Assembly (NCBI RefSeq): GCF_006937785.1
Contig: NZ_SJEE01000015.1
Location: forward strand, 1-64,000
Source: Pseudanabaena sp. UWO311
GTDB taxonomy: Bacteria; Cyanobacteriota; Cyanobacteriia; Pseudanabaenales; Pseudanabaenaceae
DNA length: 64,000 bases
Reading direction: 5' to 3'
The notes under the pieces are model-generated. The model searched no databases and was not told the origin of the DNA. It saw only the letters and a list, made by a program, of their open reading frames with translations. How positions within the stretch are numbered: the stretch's first letter is position 1; each line of letters begins with the position of its first letter. Shown here in pieces: positions 26,337 through 36,004 of the stretch. The position numbers and the translations under genes were made by a program.

Positions 26337-28022
26337 ATGACTACGCTAAACAGATCTACTCTTCGTCGCCTTAAAAAACTCAAGCAGTCATCTGCGGTTT
26401 GGGAAGGTGATCGTCGGGCTTTGCCCGCTAAGATCCGCCAGCCGCAAGACTCTTCTAATATTATTCCTCTTCATGGTCATGATGAAGAGTCTAAACCCCA
26501 TTGTATTTTGTGGGTAGATGGTTCAATGGGAATGGTGCGTTCTATGGACGTAGTTGAATCAGCTGTGGGGCAAGAAGCCTTTGTTCGTGCTTTGTTGCAA
26601 GCAATCGAGCATCCTCAAAGTCCTGCCCAGCCATCCTTGCCCCAGAAGATTTTAGTATGCGATCGCGAGCTCCAGTTTTATTTGCGCGGTGTACTACAAG
26701 ACTTAGGAATATCTGTTGAATATGTCGAACGCTTGCCATTGATTGACGAGATTTTTTCGCATATTTTGGAAAGTTTTACGGCAAATCCGCCAGTTGTGCC
26801 AGAAAGATTTGCGGCGGCTTTACATAAACAGTCTGAACAGCTATGGCAAAATGCACCTTGGAATATACTTTGGGATCATCAAGTAATTTCCATCAAGCTT
26901 GATCATTGGGATCTCGACACTCTTTATGCGATCGTCATGGGCAAGATGGGTTTAGAACAGGGTGTGATTTTTTATCGCTCCGAAGAGTCGTTGGTAAAAT
27001 TTCGACAGCGTATTGTTGCAGGCAACTCTGAAGATGAGATCGAAGAGACTTTTTTACATCAAGACTGCCTGTTTAATCTTTTTGAAACGCCTGAGTTGGA
27101 AATGGAAGATGACTTTCCCCCATTTCCATTTCGAGGCAAGGTTAGGGCTTTGCCTACGGCAACCACACCGATGAAACCGATCTATGGAGCTTTGCACCCA
27201 TTAGAAGGCGGTAGACCCTATCTCTATGATGAAGAGGCGATCGCTTTAACAGTTGCACTAGAAGCCCTAAATAGCTTTTGGGAACAGTACCGTAAGCGCT
27301 TGAACTCCAATTTTGGCAAGCTATCAGGCACTTACACAGTTTATGCTCCAAACCTTGATAGTGATGTTGAAGAGGCGATTAAGGTTATCGTTAAAACCAT
27401 GCCAGATCTGGCTGATGAGTTACATCAGTTAGTTGAAGAAGAAGATGATGATGATGATGATTCACCACTAATCAATGAAGATCTCTGGCCAGATAATGCC
27501 CTCATCCATATGATGACAATCCCTTGGGAACAGGTAGAGTTTTTACGGAATGCCGACATTCATCATCAGTTTTCTGACGCAATCACCGCGATCGCACCAG
27601 CAAAAAAAGGTGAAGGTCTCCCAGGGCTGATGATCCAGACTTCACGACCCAAAGCACTGGAATTAATCGAAGAAATCAATAGTTTTGATGGTATCCAGTC
27701 TTTGTGTTTCAATCCTGCCGAAGATATCTTTGGTAATGCTTGTCAGCTTGGTTTAATGGTGATGGGAAATGATGACTTACATCTATTCGGTGAATTTGAT
27801 AAATCCACTCTCAATGGTGAACATCACAAGCGTTGGAAACAACGCGCCAAAAATACCAAAGGCAATATCTGTGTAATTATCGCGATGGGTATTACTGGTG
27901 CATCGCGTGGCAATCCTGCCCCACATCATATTTTGGGCTATTACGAAATCAAGATCATCGACGATAAAGAATTAGGCTTAGGTAAGTTACGTGCCGAACC
28001 TGCTTTTGACTTTGAATTTTAA
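26337..28022 (+). CDS. Conserved cyanobacterial protein (DUF6930-like)
   Basis: A 561-residue soluble protein of a conserved cyanobacterial family, possibly DUF6930. It starts MTTLNRSTLRRLKKLKQ. Motifs include HCILWVDGSMGMVRSMDV, PQKILVCDRELQFYLRG and a C-terminal DLHLFGEFDKSTLNGEHHKRW. An acidic run of about ten residues (EEEDDDDDDS) is at about 367-376 and splits it into two parts. No catalytic motif is recognised. It stands alone and is followed by a hairpin. Confidence 0.6.
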   Translation: MTTLNRSTLRRLKKLKQSSAVWEGDRRALPAKIRQPQDSSNIIPLHGHDEESKPHCILWVDGSMGMVRSMDVVESAVGQEAFVRALLQAIEHPQSPAQPSLPQKILVCDRELQFYLRGVLQDLGISVEYVERLPLIDEIFSHILESFTANPPVVPERFAAALHKQSEQLWQNAPWNILWDHQVISIKLDHWDLDTLYAIVMGKMGLEQGVIFYRSEESLVKFRQRIVAGNSEDEIEETFLHQDCLFNLFETPELEMEDDFPPFPFRGKVRALPTATTPMKPIYGALHPLEGGRPYLYDEEAIALTVALEALNSFWEQYRKRLNSNFGKLSGTYTVYAPNLDSDVEEAIKVIVKTMPDLADELHQLVEEEDDDDDDSPLINEDLWPDNALIHMMTIPWEQVEFLRNADIHHQFSDAITAIAPAKKGEGLPGLMIQTSRPKALELIEEINSFDGIQSLCFNPAEDIFGNACQLGLMVMGNDDLHLFGEFDKSTLNGEHHKRWKQRAKNTKGNICVIIAMGITGASRGNPAPHHILGYYEIKIIDDKELGLGKLRAEPAFDFEF

Positions 28023-28026
28023 CCAA

Positions 28027-28059
28027 ATGCAAAAGTAGCGCGTCGCGCTACTTTTGCAT
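28027..28059. terminator. 15-bp perfect hairpin, apex GCGC-GTC-GCGC
   Basis: Arms ATGCAAAAGTAGCGC and complement, 4 bp after the preceding stop codon. Confidence 0.75.
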
Positions 28060-28075
28060 AGCACCCTTTATTTAT

Positions 28076-29131
28076 ATGTCCCCACAAATCATCTATCGCA
28101 TCCTTGATGCCAACCTCGATCGCGCTCGTGAAGCTTTACGTACCATTGAAGAGTGGTGTCGTTTTGGCATAGAGGAAGTGAGCTTGTGCGATCGCTGTAA
28201 ACACATGCGCCAAGAACTCGCTCTATGGCACAAAGAAGAATTTCGTCGCGCCCGTAATACTCCCGACGATCCCGCCACAGGGTTGAGCCATGCAAATGAA
28301 TCTGTTCGTGCTGATGTCCAAGCTGTCCTCAGAGCGAATATGGGACGCTTACAAGAAGCTCTCAGAGTTTTAGAAGAATATAGCAAAGTTATTGATCCCA
28401 CTATGGGAGAAGCGATGAAACAAATGCGCTATCAGGTCTATACCCTTGAGAGTCAATTACTGACCCATGAAGTTACAAATATTGGTGAAATCCGTCGCCA
28501 AAAATTACAAGCTGCAAATTTATATCTGGTGACGATGCCTGTAGAGAATATTGTCTCCGTTGTGGAGTCGGCTCTCCAAGGCGGTGTGCAGATCGTGCAG
28601 TATCGGCAAAAAGATGGTGAGGATGGAACCCGCTATGCGATCGCCCAACAACTTTGCGAAATTTGCCATAAATACGAAGCTTTATTTCTAGTTAACGATC
28701 GCGTTGATATTGCGATCGCGGTGGGAGCCGATGGTATCCATGTAGGGCAAACAGATTTGCCCGTTTCCGCAGTGCGCCAAATTTTAAATGCGCATGGTGG
28801 CGATGCATCGCAATACATTATTGGGCAATCAACCACGAATCCCCAAGAACTTGAAATTGCGTTGAATAATCATGTAGATTATGTGGGTGTGGGTCCCGTT
28901 CATGCCACACCCACAAAGCCGAACAAGTCTGCGTCTGGTCATGAGTATGTCAACTACGCTGCTGAGAATATCAACATTCCTTGGTTCGCGATCGGTGGAC
29001 TTGATGAACATAATTTAGAGGCTGCGATCGCGGCGGGTGCTAAACGTGTTGCGGTAGTTCGCGCCTTAATGAAAGCCGAACATCCTGATCTCATAGCTAA
29101 ACAAATGCGATCGCTTTTGTTTAGCACCTAA
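28076..29131 (+). CDS. thiE: Bifunctional ThiD2-ThiE thiamine-phosphate synthase
   Basis: A 351-residue protein of the cyanobacterial thiamine phosphate synthase type. The N-terminal ~130 residues are a ThiD2-like helical domain (YRILDANLDRAREALRTIEEW). The C-terminal TIM barrel is ThiE, with the pyrophosphate-binding GVQIVQYRQKDG, LFLVNDRVDIAIAVGADGIHVGQTDLP and GVGPVHATPTKP. It joins HMP-PP and thiazole phosphate to thiamine phosphate. thiG lies about 8 kb away. No TPP riboswitch was recognised in the 53-bp leader. The stop lies in the following hairpin. Confidence 0.93.
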   Translation: MSPQIIYRILDANLDRAREALRTIEEWCRFGIEEVSLCDRCKHMRQELALWHKEEFRRARNTPDDPATGLSHANESVRADVQAVLRANMGRLQEALRVLEEYSKVIDPTMGEAMKQMRYQVYTLESQLLTHEVTNIGEIRRQKLQAANLYLVTMPVENIVSVVESALQGGVQIVQYRQKDGEDGTRYAIAQQLCEICHKYEALFLVNDRVDIAIAVGADGIHVGQTDLPVSAVRQILNAHGGDASQYIIGQSTTNPQELEIALNNHVDYVGVGPVHATPTKPNKSASGHEYVNYAAENINIPWFAIGGLDEHNLEAAIAAGAKRVAVVRALMKAEHPDLIAKQMRSLLFST

Positions 29132-29167
29132 AAAAGTGGCTGTGCTTTGCACAGCCACTTTTTTAGG
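29127..29167. terminator. 19-bp perfect hairpin overlapping the thiE stop
   Basis: Arms CCTAAAAAAGTGGCTGTGC and complement around TTT. TAA of thiE (29129-29131) lies in the left arm. Confidence 0.8.
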
Positions 29168-29212
29168 ACATTTCTCGTAAAGAATCTCCCATCATCTTAA
29201 TAAAAGTTGGAA

Positions 29213-29300
29213 TTACCCCCTTTAATTCCCCCTTGCAAAGGGGGAGAAACTAGAAATCTTGTTCCCTCCCCTTTGCAAGGGGAGGGTTAGGGTGGGGTAA
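29213..29300 (+). repeat. C/G-rich double-hairpin repeat (intergenic copy)
   Basis: An outer stem TTACCCC/GGGGTAA encloses hairpin 1 (29227-29245, TCCCCCTT-GCA-AAGGGGGA) and hairpin 2 (29264-29286, CCCTCCCCTT...AAGGGGAGGG), joined by an A-rich linker. It has the same architecture as the in-frame copy inside mnmE (48763-48856). Confidence 0.75.
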
Positions 29301-29319
29301 ATCTTAGTGAGAAATCACC

Positions 29320-30150
29320 TTACCCACGTTGTTTCTTAGCAGAAATATCTCTAATCGTGATTGTAAAGCCATCACCTAACTTGATGGCTATGACATGATA
29401 CCAACCAACAGGTTCTGAAGAATAGTAGAGCTCTTCATCTAGAGTCACCCCAGTCTCTACAACATTAATTAATCGGTCAAACAGTTGGCGGTTAAATTTT
29501 TCCAGAAATCTCCTTAGCACTAATTTACCAATTAAATCCTCTCGGCAGCGATCAAATATTCTTGATATCATCGGATTTAAGATTAAGCAACGAAAATCCA
29601 TGATGTTGCCAGTAATTGGATCGCGAACTGCCTGCATAGCGGCAATACCATCAGACACACTATTTAAAACGCTAGTGACTAAAGCTCTAGACTGATACAA
29701 CATTTCTTCGGTTTCTTTGTGTCTAGCAATTTCGTCTTGCAATAACCGTTTCTGGCGCTGAATTGTCAATTGGTTTTCGACACGAACTAAAACCTCCTCG
29801 CTTTGAAAAGGTTTGCAAATGTAATCAACTCCTCCAGACCAAAAAGCTTTTACTTTATCAAATACATCATCTAAAGAGCTAATAAAAATCACTGGGATAT
29901 CGCGTAAATCTAGATCTTCTTTGAGCGCTTGGCAGACTTGATATCCATCCATCTCTGGCATCTTGATATCCAACAGAATTAGATCTGGTCGTTTTACCTT
30001 CGCAGTTTTGAGAGCCATCCGACCACTAGTAACGCTACGGACACTATAGCCAAGTGTTACTAGTAAATCACTTAGTAGTTGTAAATTTTCTGGGAGATCA
30101 TCTACTAAGAGGATATTGCCCGTTATTTCTAGCGAATGGTTATAGTTCAT
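29320..30150 (-). CDS. REC-PAS response regulator without recognised output
   Basis: A 276-residue protein. The N-terminal receiver domain has phosphoacceptor D61 (LILLDIKMPEMDG) and KPF. A short coiled coil (about 135-155) and a PAS-like domain (about 155-270, VLNSVSDGIAAMQAV...GDGFTITIRDIS) follow, and then it ends. There is no kinase or GGDEF domain. It follows the MASE1 hybrid kinase after a 39-bp gap on the same strand, so the two are probably co-transcribed and the kinase may phosphorylate it. Confidence 0.85.
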   Translation of the reverse strand: MNYNHSLEITGNILLVDDLPENLQLLSDLLVTLGYSVRSVTSGRMALKTAKVKRPDLILLDIKMPEMDGYQVCQALKEDLDLRDIPVIFISSLDDVFDKVKAFWSGGVDYICKPFQSEEVLVRVENQLTIQRQKRLLQDEIARHKETEEMLYQSRALVTSVLNSVSDGIAAMQAVRDPITGNIMDFRCLILNPMISRIFDRCREDLIGKLVLRRFLEKFNRQLFDRLINVVETGVTLDEELYYSSEPVGWYHVIAIKLGDGFTITIRDISAKKQRG

Positions 30151-30189
30151 GAATTAATTTTGCAGATTTAATCAGAACGCAAAGCGTTA

Positions 30190-32754
30190 TTAAATATACT
30201 TTGAAAGTAAAGGCTCAGTGAGATCAATTAATTTATCAAACTGGAAATTATGTGCGAGTTTAGTTAGCGATCGCACTAAGAAAGTTTCGTCTTCTGGAAT
30301 TTGCCTAATTAAGTTTATAACAATATTTTTATCAGCTTCAAGGGACGATCTATATAATTGCATAATCCAGCTATCTGGCATAACTTTTAAATTTTTAGGA
30401 GTTAGCGATATTTCCGAGGGAAAGTGGATCTTTCGTTCGTGATTCTGAATATTTTCGTAAGTGTACTTCACTCCCAAATGTTTGGCAAGAGTATCAAAAA
30501 TTATGTGCTCTTTAAATGGCTTGCGGATGAAGTCGTCGCAACCTACTGAGAGCACTATCGCTTTTTCTTCTTCTAATACACTGGCTGTTAACGCGATCAC
30601 AGCAGTAGCATTGCCTTTAATTGTGGACTTGATGTATTTTGTCGCTTCATAGCCGTCCATGACTGGCATTCGCATATCCATCCATATTAAGTGTGGCTCC
30701 CACTGATCCCAGATGGCGATCGCCTCTTGTCCATTGCTAGCTTCTTGGACTTCAAAGCCCATCGGTCTTAGTAGCTTTACTAACAATTGACAATTAACGG
30801 GTTTATCATCCACAACTAAGATTTTGTAATTGGGTTGCTCAGGAGCAAGGGCTAATGCTCGTCTTTTTTCGTTAGGGTTACTAACAATCTCTTTACCAAG
30901 TTGCGCGTGAATCTGAAACTGGAAAGTAGAACCTTTTCCAAGTTCACTAGTAACTGAGATCTCACCACCCATCAACTGCACAAACCTGCGGCTAATTGCT
31001 AAGCCTAAGCCTGTACCTTCTTGCTTTTCACGTCCTGCCTGAGCTTGAGAAAAGGATATAAATAATTCGGACAATTCTTCATCGGCAATACCCTCTCCTG
31101 TATCGCGAATGCTGAAATTGAGGATGCATTTATCATCTGATGAAGATTCTAAAGTTTTCCCTAAAGTTTCAACCGATGTATTTTTAGACTGACCAGCATT
31201 TGTAACAAAAACAGAAACCGAGCCCTTCTTAGTAAATTTGATCCCATTGCCAATCAAATTGATCAGGACTTGACGTAACTTGACTTGATCAGTACAGATA
31301 TATTTGGGGACATTGACATCACGCTCAAAAATTAGATTAATTCCAGCGTTGAATGCGCTTAGTTGGAGCATATCTTCGATGTCATCTAACAAATGATCTA
31401 GATCAAAAGTTTGTAAATTTAGAGTTGTTTTACCTGCTTCAATTTTTGATAGGTCAAGAATGTTGTTAATAAGTGTTAACAGGTAATCGCCGCTTTGATT
31501 AATAATACTGACGCTTTCATAATGTTCTGCTGTTAAATTCTTCGCTCTCATCATCATTTGTGAAAATCCAAGTACTGCATTTAGTGGCGATCGCAGTTCA
31601 TGGCTCATATTGGCAATGAAAGCACTTTTAGCTTGATTGGCAGATTCTGCTTTAGACGCTAGTTCTAGAGCCTTAGCTTCACTTTGACGCAGAGCACTAG
31701 TACGCTCAAGCACCCTTTGCTCTAGATCGGCATTAGCTCTTTGCAAGCTCAAGTTTGCTTTACGGTTTTCTTCCACAATGGCAATAGTAATCATTGTCGT
31801 CAAAGCAATTACACCCATAAAGATTTGCAGTAATAACAGCGAATCTCCCTGACCTATAGCTTTATAAAAGACTCCAAACTTATATGCCGTTGCTACAGAG
31901 GCTGTCATGCTAACAATCATGATGAGCAAGGTAGTTATCTTTGCCCCAAAACGAAAAGCTGACCAGAGTAATGGTGGTAATAGTAAATATTCTATAGGTT
32001 GGCTTTGATAAAAGGAGAAATAGGCAACTAAGATTAAACTACTTATCGCAATAACTACTTCCCAATTCAGCCAAGATTTGATCGTATTGTCTCGCTGCGA
32101 TCGCAGCCATGTTAGGACTATAGACGCAAAAATCAATACCCCGATCGAATCGCCAATCCACCATGGCAAGAAATAATCTTTTAGGAAATCCCCCTCATAT
32201 CGTTTAGTGAGAATATATATGCCAGTACCAGTAATGGTTTGGAAGATGGTTCCACTAAATAGGGAACAAAGAGAAAACACAACTACATGACGAACTTGAT
32301 TGAAGGGGTAAGTTGTGCGCGTAAATCTTAAAATCAGCGAAACGGTGATCAATGTGCCAATGGTGGAGCCAATACTTGCTCCTAATGCTGGAATTAAAAC
32401 TGTTAACCAGTTTTTATGAAGGTTAAAAAATAGGATGCCTAAAAAAACACCTAACCATCGCGATCGCCCAAACGCCAAAAGTAACCCCACATTAAACCCC
32501 GCTCCTGGCCAGACAGGAGAAGGACCATAAAGCCTAGGGATAGTATTAGCAATTATCCAAGAGGATCCAAAATAGGCGAGCGCGATGCCGATTACCTCAA
32601 TCCAATAGCGAGGATTTTTAAGTTCTATCCCCAAACGAGGCAGCTTCAACCTTGAGCTATTAGGTGCTGTTTTGGTTGATGGGTGGTTATTAGTCAAGGC
32701 TATTTTTGGGGTGAAGCTATTTGTTCGTTCGCTCGTAAAGCTTGGGGAATCCAT
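30190..32754 (-). CDS. MASE1 hybrid histidine kinase (MASE1-HK-REC)
   Basis: An 854-residue membrane sensor. After about 45 polar residues, a MASE1 domain (about 48-330, eight or more membrane segments, PSPVWPGAGFNVGLLLAF) precedes a coiled coil. HisKA has H385 (NMSHELRSPLNAVLGF) and HATPase_c has GNGIKFTKKG, DTGEGIADEE and [13 protein letters not shown]-terminal receiver has D693 (IWMDMRMPVMDGYEA). About 100 helical residues follow, possibly a degenerate Hpt. The MASE1 ligand is unknown. First gene of an operon with the REC-PAS protein. Confidence 0.9.
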   Translation of the reverse strand: MDSPSFTSERTNSFTPKIALTNNHPSTKTAPNSSRLKLPRLGIELKNPRYWIEVIGIALAYFGSSWIIANTIPRLYGPSPVWPGAGFNVGLLLAFGRSRWLGVFLGILFFNLHKNWLTVLIPALGASIGSTIGTLITVSLILRFTRTTYPFNQVRHVVVFSLCSLFSGTIFQTITGTGIYILTKRYEGDFLKDYFLPWWIGDSIGVLIFASIVLTWLRSQRDNTIKSWLNWEVVIAISSLILVAYFSFYQSQPIEYLLLPPLLWSAFRFGAKITTLLIMIVSMTASVATAYKFGVFYKAIGQGDSLLLLQIFMGVIALTTMITIAIVEENRKANLSLQRANADLEQRVLERTSALRQSEAKALELASKAESANQAKSAFIANMSHELRSPLNAVLGFSQMMMRAKNLTAEHYESVSIINQSGDYLLTLINNILDLSKIEAGKTTLNLQTFDLDHLLDDIEDMLQLSAFNAGINLIFERDVNVPKYICTDQVKLRQVLINLIGNGIKFTKKGSVSVFVTNAGQSKNTSVETLGKTLESSSDDKCILNFSIRDTGEGIADEELSELFISFSQAQAGREKQEGTGLGLAISRRFVQLMGGEISVTSELGKGSTFQFQIHAQLGKEIVSNPNEKRRALALAPEQPNYKILVVDDKPVNCQLLVKLLRPMGFEVQEASNGQEAIAIWDQWEPHLIWMDMRMPVMDGYEATKYIKSTIKGNATAVIALTASVLEEEKAIVLSVGCDDFIRKPFKEHIIFDTLAKHLGVKYTYENIQNHERKIHFPSEISLTPKNLKVMPDSWIMQLYRSSLEADKNIVINLIRQIPEDETFLVRSLTKLAHNFQFDKLIDLTEPLLSKYI

Positions 32755-33033
32755 AAAATAGCGTTACTATTTTAAGAATTATTTTTATGCTCAAATACAT
32801 TTTGCGAAAGCTATAACAAATATAGCGGATAGACACTTAGTGGCAAGTTTTATAAACACATAAAATCGAAATAAATACTGAATATTAAATAAGATCTTGC
32901 AATTTTGGATATGAGCAATGCATGAATCACATAATAATACCAAAACACAAAATAGCGTAGCTATTTTGTGTTTTTAAAACCCATGATTGGTTTGAATTTC
33001 GATTCACTAAAGTGTGTCGATGCTTTTATGAAT
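32755..33033. promoter_or_regulatory. AT-rich upstream region of the MASE1 kinase gene
   Basis: This region is gene-free and very AT-rich. A 15-bp hairpin lies at 32942-32974 (AAAACACAAAATAGC-GTA-...). The kinase promoter must lie here, but no specific box can be supported. Confidence 0.35.
32942..32974. repeat. 15-bp perfect hairpin, loop GTA
   Basis: Arms AAAACACAAAATAGC and complement in the kinase upstream region, with no adjacent gene end. It resembles the small AT-rich palindrome at 23786-23808 (ACAAAAT arm). Confidence 0.6.
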
Positions 33034-33154
33034 TGCTATAGCTGCCTCCAAGTGTACTAGAACATAAAACCCAAGAATTGATTTGCGGCGCGAAGCGCCG
33101 CAAATCAATTCTTGGGTTTTACTTTGTCCTAAGACAAGTGATTGCAACTATAGC
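33034..33154 (+). mobile_element. 121-bp MITE-like palindromic element
   Basis: Ends are inverted: left GCTATAGCTG...CAAGTGTACTAGAACATAAA and, read on the other strand, right GCTATAGTTG...CACTTGTCTTAGGACAAAG. The central perfect 26-bp stem is 33066-33091/33095-33120 with apex GCGGCGC-GAA-GCGCCGC. The whole element is thus one imperfect palindrome. A copy with matching flanks is at 11658-11776 and a diverged one near 51340-51440. No transposase is encoded. Confidence 0.75.
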
Positions 33155-33164
33155 TACAGAGGTT

Positions 33165-33286
33165 TTTAAATGAGTTTGTCGCTGGCAGGCAATACCCACT
33201 ATCCCTACATCTATATTTTCAGGTAAGGGTAATCCCCCATAGTTGCCCTGTGCAGTTAACAGCAAAAGATTCCACGTAACATTAGT
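33165..33286 (+). mobile_element. Truncated, diverged copy of the 52297 MITE
   Basis: Shares GCTGGCA...CCCTAC, AATCCCCC...GTTGCCCTG and the right end CACGTAACATTAGT with the intact element at 52297-52462. The left terminal repeat is not found. It sits directly beside the 33034 element, so the two are adjacent or nested insertions downstream of the ABC-F gene. Confidence 0.65.
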
Positions 33287-33296
33287 GATAGATAAT

Positions 33297-35243
33297 CTAT
33301 AAACGCTCGGCAAGTTCTAGCCAACGCTCAGTAGATTTATCGATCGCCATAGTTAATTCTGCTAAACGATCGGAAAGTTTCTGTAATTCCGTATGACCAG
33401 TAGGCGCATTGTGATAGAGCTTCTTCTCGGTCTGGATCTTTTCTGCTTCCAGTTTGGGGATTTTTGCTTCTAGTTCCTCATACTCACGTTTTTCTTTGTA
33501 AGAGAGTTGTGAAAGTTTTTTGGGCTCAGTTTTGGGTTTAGAAGTTGCAGTCACAGATGGTGTAACGTTAGTTGATTTCTGGTCTTTACCAACTTTATTT
33601 GCTTGCAATTTTGCGCTATTAGATTCTTTCTCAGTTTCGTCTTTTTTATATTCTAAATAAATAGAATAATTCCCAGGATATAAGCGAACTTCACCTTCTG
33701 GCTCAAAAGAAAATACCATTTCGACCGTGCGATCAAGAAAATAGCGATCGTGGGATACCACAATCACACAACCATTAAAGTCTTCGAGATATTCTTCTAA
33801 TACAGCGAGAGTCTGTACATCAAGGTCATTAGTCGGTTCATCAAGGATCAAGACATTCGGAGCCGCCATCAAGACCTTGAGAAGGAATAAGCGCCGCTTT
33901 TCGCCACCAGAAAGTTTATTGATCGGAGCATATTGCGTATTACCTGGGAAGAGAAATCGCTCTAACATTTGCGAAGCAGTAATGATGCTCCCATCCGATG
34001 TCTTGACTAGTTCAGAGACATCTTTGAGATAGTCAATCACGCGCTGATTGCCATGTTCAGCCAGATCGTCGGAATGTTGATCGAAATAGCCGAAATGGAT
34101 CGTCGTGCCAATTTCCACAGTGCCTGCATCGGGCTGCAACTGTCCGATGATCATATTCATCAGCGTGGATTTGCCTGCGCCATTGCTGCCAATAATGCCG
34201 ATGCGATCTTCGGGCGTGAAGTTATAGGAAAAATCTTTGATCAGGGTGCGATCGCCATAGGATTTGCAAATGCGATCCAGTTCGACAACCTTTTTGCCAA
34301 TGCGCCGCCCTGCGGTAGTGATATCGACCTTAGCATTGGCTTGTTTAAATTCCATTGCTTGCAAATCATGAGCGCGATCAATCCGCGCTTTTTGCTTGGT
34401 ACTACGTGCCTTTGGGCCCTTTTTTAGCCATTCTAATTCCCGCCGCAATAGTCCCGCATGTTTGCGTTGTGTACTCTGTGCCGAGTCTTCCGCTTCGGCT
34501 TTTTTCTCTAAATAATAGGAATAGTTGCCCGAATAAGAATACAAATCGCCGCGATCAATTTCAATGATGCGATTGGTAACACGATCTAGAAAATAGCGAT
34601 CGTGGGTAATTAGCAATAATGCGCCACGATAGCGATTGAGATAGCTCTGCAACCATTCCACAGAGAGCGCATCAAGGTGGTTGGTTGGCTCATCCATCAG
34701 CAGCACATCGGGCGCAGAGAGCAATGCTGAGGCGATCGCAATCCGTTTGCGATATCCACCCGAAAGACTGCCGATTTTCGCTTCGAGATCGTCAATTCCT
34801 AATTTAGTCAAGACAATTTTGGCATTGGTCTCCAAATCCCAAGCACCTGTCTGATCCATTCGTTCTGATACACGCGATAAATGCTCTAGTAAACGATCTT
34901 GATCCCCATGTCCGTGGGTTAGCTTATCGGAAATTTCTTCGTATTCCTTGACTAGCGCCATCTGTTCGCCACTATCGGCAAATACTTGTTCTAAGACCGT
35001 ATTTTCTTCGTTTAAATCAGGTTGCTGCGGTAAATAGATAATTTTGGCGCTGGAATTCACCCAAAGTTCGCCGCCATCGCTATGCTCTAACCCTGCAATC
35101 ATTTTGAGTAATGTGGATTTTCCTGACCCATTTGTGCCGATTAAACCCACTTTGTCGCCTTCATCGAGGCTAAAGCTAGCATCCTTGAGGATTTCCTTGA
35201 TGCCAAAATCTTTGCGGAGCGATCGCAGTGTAAAAAGTGCCAT
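33297..35243 (-). CDS. ABC-F ATPase, Uup-like
   Basis: A 648-residue soluble protein with two ABC ATPase domains and no membrane domain. Walker A motifs are GTNGSGKST (about 37) and GSNGAGKST; signatures are LSGGYRKR and LSGGEKRR; Walker B motifs are LLMDEPTNHLD and LILDEPTNDLD. A Lys/Glu-rich C-terminal coiled coil (about 540-648) points to the Uup branch. ABC-F proteins act on the ribosome or, for Uup, on branched DNA and ribosome assembly. The ATG at 35243 is confirmed. Several mobile repeats follow its stop. Confidence 0.88.
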   Translation of the reverse strand: MALFTLRSLRKDFGIKEILKDASFSLDEGDKVGLIGTNGSGKSTLLKMIAGLEHSDGGELWVNSSAKIIYLPQQPDLNEENTVLEQVFADSGEQMALVKEYEEISDKLTHGHGDQDRLLEHLSRVSERMDQTGAWDLETNAKIVLTKLGIDDLEAKIGSLSGGYRKRIAIASALLSAPDVLLMDEPTNHLDALSVEWLQSYLNRYRGALLLITHDRYFLDRVTNRIIEIDRGDLYSYSGNYSYYLEKKAEAEDSAQSTQRKHAGLLRRELEWLKKGPKARSTKQKARIDRAHDLQAMEFKQANAKVDITTAGRRIGKKVVELDRICKSYGDRTLIKDFSYNFTPEDRIGIIGSNGAGKSTLMNMIIGQLQPDAGTVEIGTTIHFGYFDQHSDDLAEHGNQRVIDYLKDVSELVKTSDGSIITASQMLERFLFPGNTQYAPINKLSGGEKRRLFLLKVLMAAPNVLILDEPTNDLDVQTLAVLEEYLEDFNGCVIVVSHDRYFLDRTVEMVFSFEPEGEVRLYPGNYSIYLEYKKDETEKESNSAKLQANKVGKDQKSTNVTPSVTATSKPKTEPKKLSQLSYKEKREYEELEAKIPKLEAEKIQTEKKLYHNAPTGHTELQKLSDRLAELTMAIDKSTERWLELAERL

Positions 35244-35287
35244 GCCTGATCTATTTATGAGCTGAGAATTGAACTTAAGTCGCTAGG

Positions 35288-35368
35288 CAAAATTAAATAT
35301 AAAACCCCAAAATCTTTACCGCCCAATATGCGGGCGGTAAAGATTTTGGTTTTGAGTTTTTAATTTTG
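35288..35368. repeat. Nested hairpin element, apex CCGCCC/GGGCGG
   Basis: The core 35301-35353 (AAAACCCCAAAATCTTTACC arm, one unpaired C) is enclosed by a 10-bp outer stem CAAAATTAAA/TTTAATTTTG (35288-35297 and 35359-35368). Lies between the membrane protein gene and the ABC-F gene. Confidence 0.7.
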
Positions 35369-35395
35369 TTGAGTTACTTATAGTTTAGTTTAGCT

Positions 35396-35974
35396 TTATT
35401 TTCTGCGACTCCAGAAAAGCATCAATAAAACACATCCTGTCAGCAATCCGTAAATCGCGCCAACAACAAGTGTTAAAAAATATCCCAGTTTGGTGATCAA
35501 CAAACTACCCACCATTACACCCACATACCAGCTCGCCGTAGTCCCCACAATCCACCAGCCTGATTGTTTAAAATACTGTTTAATTAGCATCCATTGCATA
35601 AATCCAGTTGAAAATCCCCGTAAACAAGCATATATCATCAATAAATCAACTGCATCGCCATAGGTGACAGCCAACTGAAAGCTTGCCCAAGAACTTAGCG
35701 AGCCGCCCACAGCACCACCCACTAAAGTTGTCCACAGCCATCCGACACCCCGTATATATCGCCTGATCACTAGCCACTGAGATACCGCGATCGCGAGGCT
35801 CATCACTGCAAAACTTAAAAACACCCCAAAATCACCAGTTATGAAGTCTGTGACAGAGGCGCTAATTTTGCCACCCCCCGCGTAACTCAGTGATGTGGCT
35901 GTAATCCACAAGGGCAGAAAGCTCCAGTGAAGTTTTTTGATGGTTATCTCTTTTAACCTAAACTTGTTTAACAA
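35396..35974 (-). CDS. Small polytopic membrane protein, unknown function
   Basis: A 192-residue hydrophobic protein with about five membrane segments (for example FLSFAVMSLAIAVSQWLVI, LGYFLTLVVGAIYGLLTGCV). The frame opens at TTG 35972-35974 (MLNKFRLKEITIKKLHWSF) and has no ATG before the first membrane segment, so the start is uncertain. It is divergent from the glycosyltransferase at 36005 with 30 bp between. Its repeated SQWLVIRRYI and MQWMLIKQYF segments suggest an internal duplication. No family is recognised. Confidence 0.6.
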   Translation of the reverse strand: MLNKFRLKEITIKKLHWSFLPLWITATSLSYAGGGKISASVTDFITGDFGVFLSFAVMSLAIAVSQWLVIRRYIRGVGWLWTTLVGGAVGGSLSSWASFQLAVTYGDAVDLLMIYACLRGFSTGFMQWMLIKQYFKQSGWWIVGTTASWYVGVMVGSLLITKLGYFLTLVVGAIYGLLTGCVLLMLFWSRRK

Positions 35975-36004
35975 GGATTTGAGCCTGATATTTGAGCTTG
36001 CTAA

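Noticed and set aside
28023..28075. TPP riboswitch before thiE
   Set aside because: The leader is short and holds only a terminator hairpin; no thi-box sequence such as CTGAGA is present. The thiG leader (37975-38179) also lacks one.
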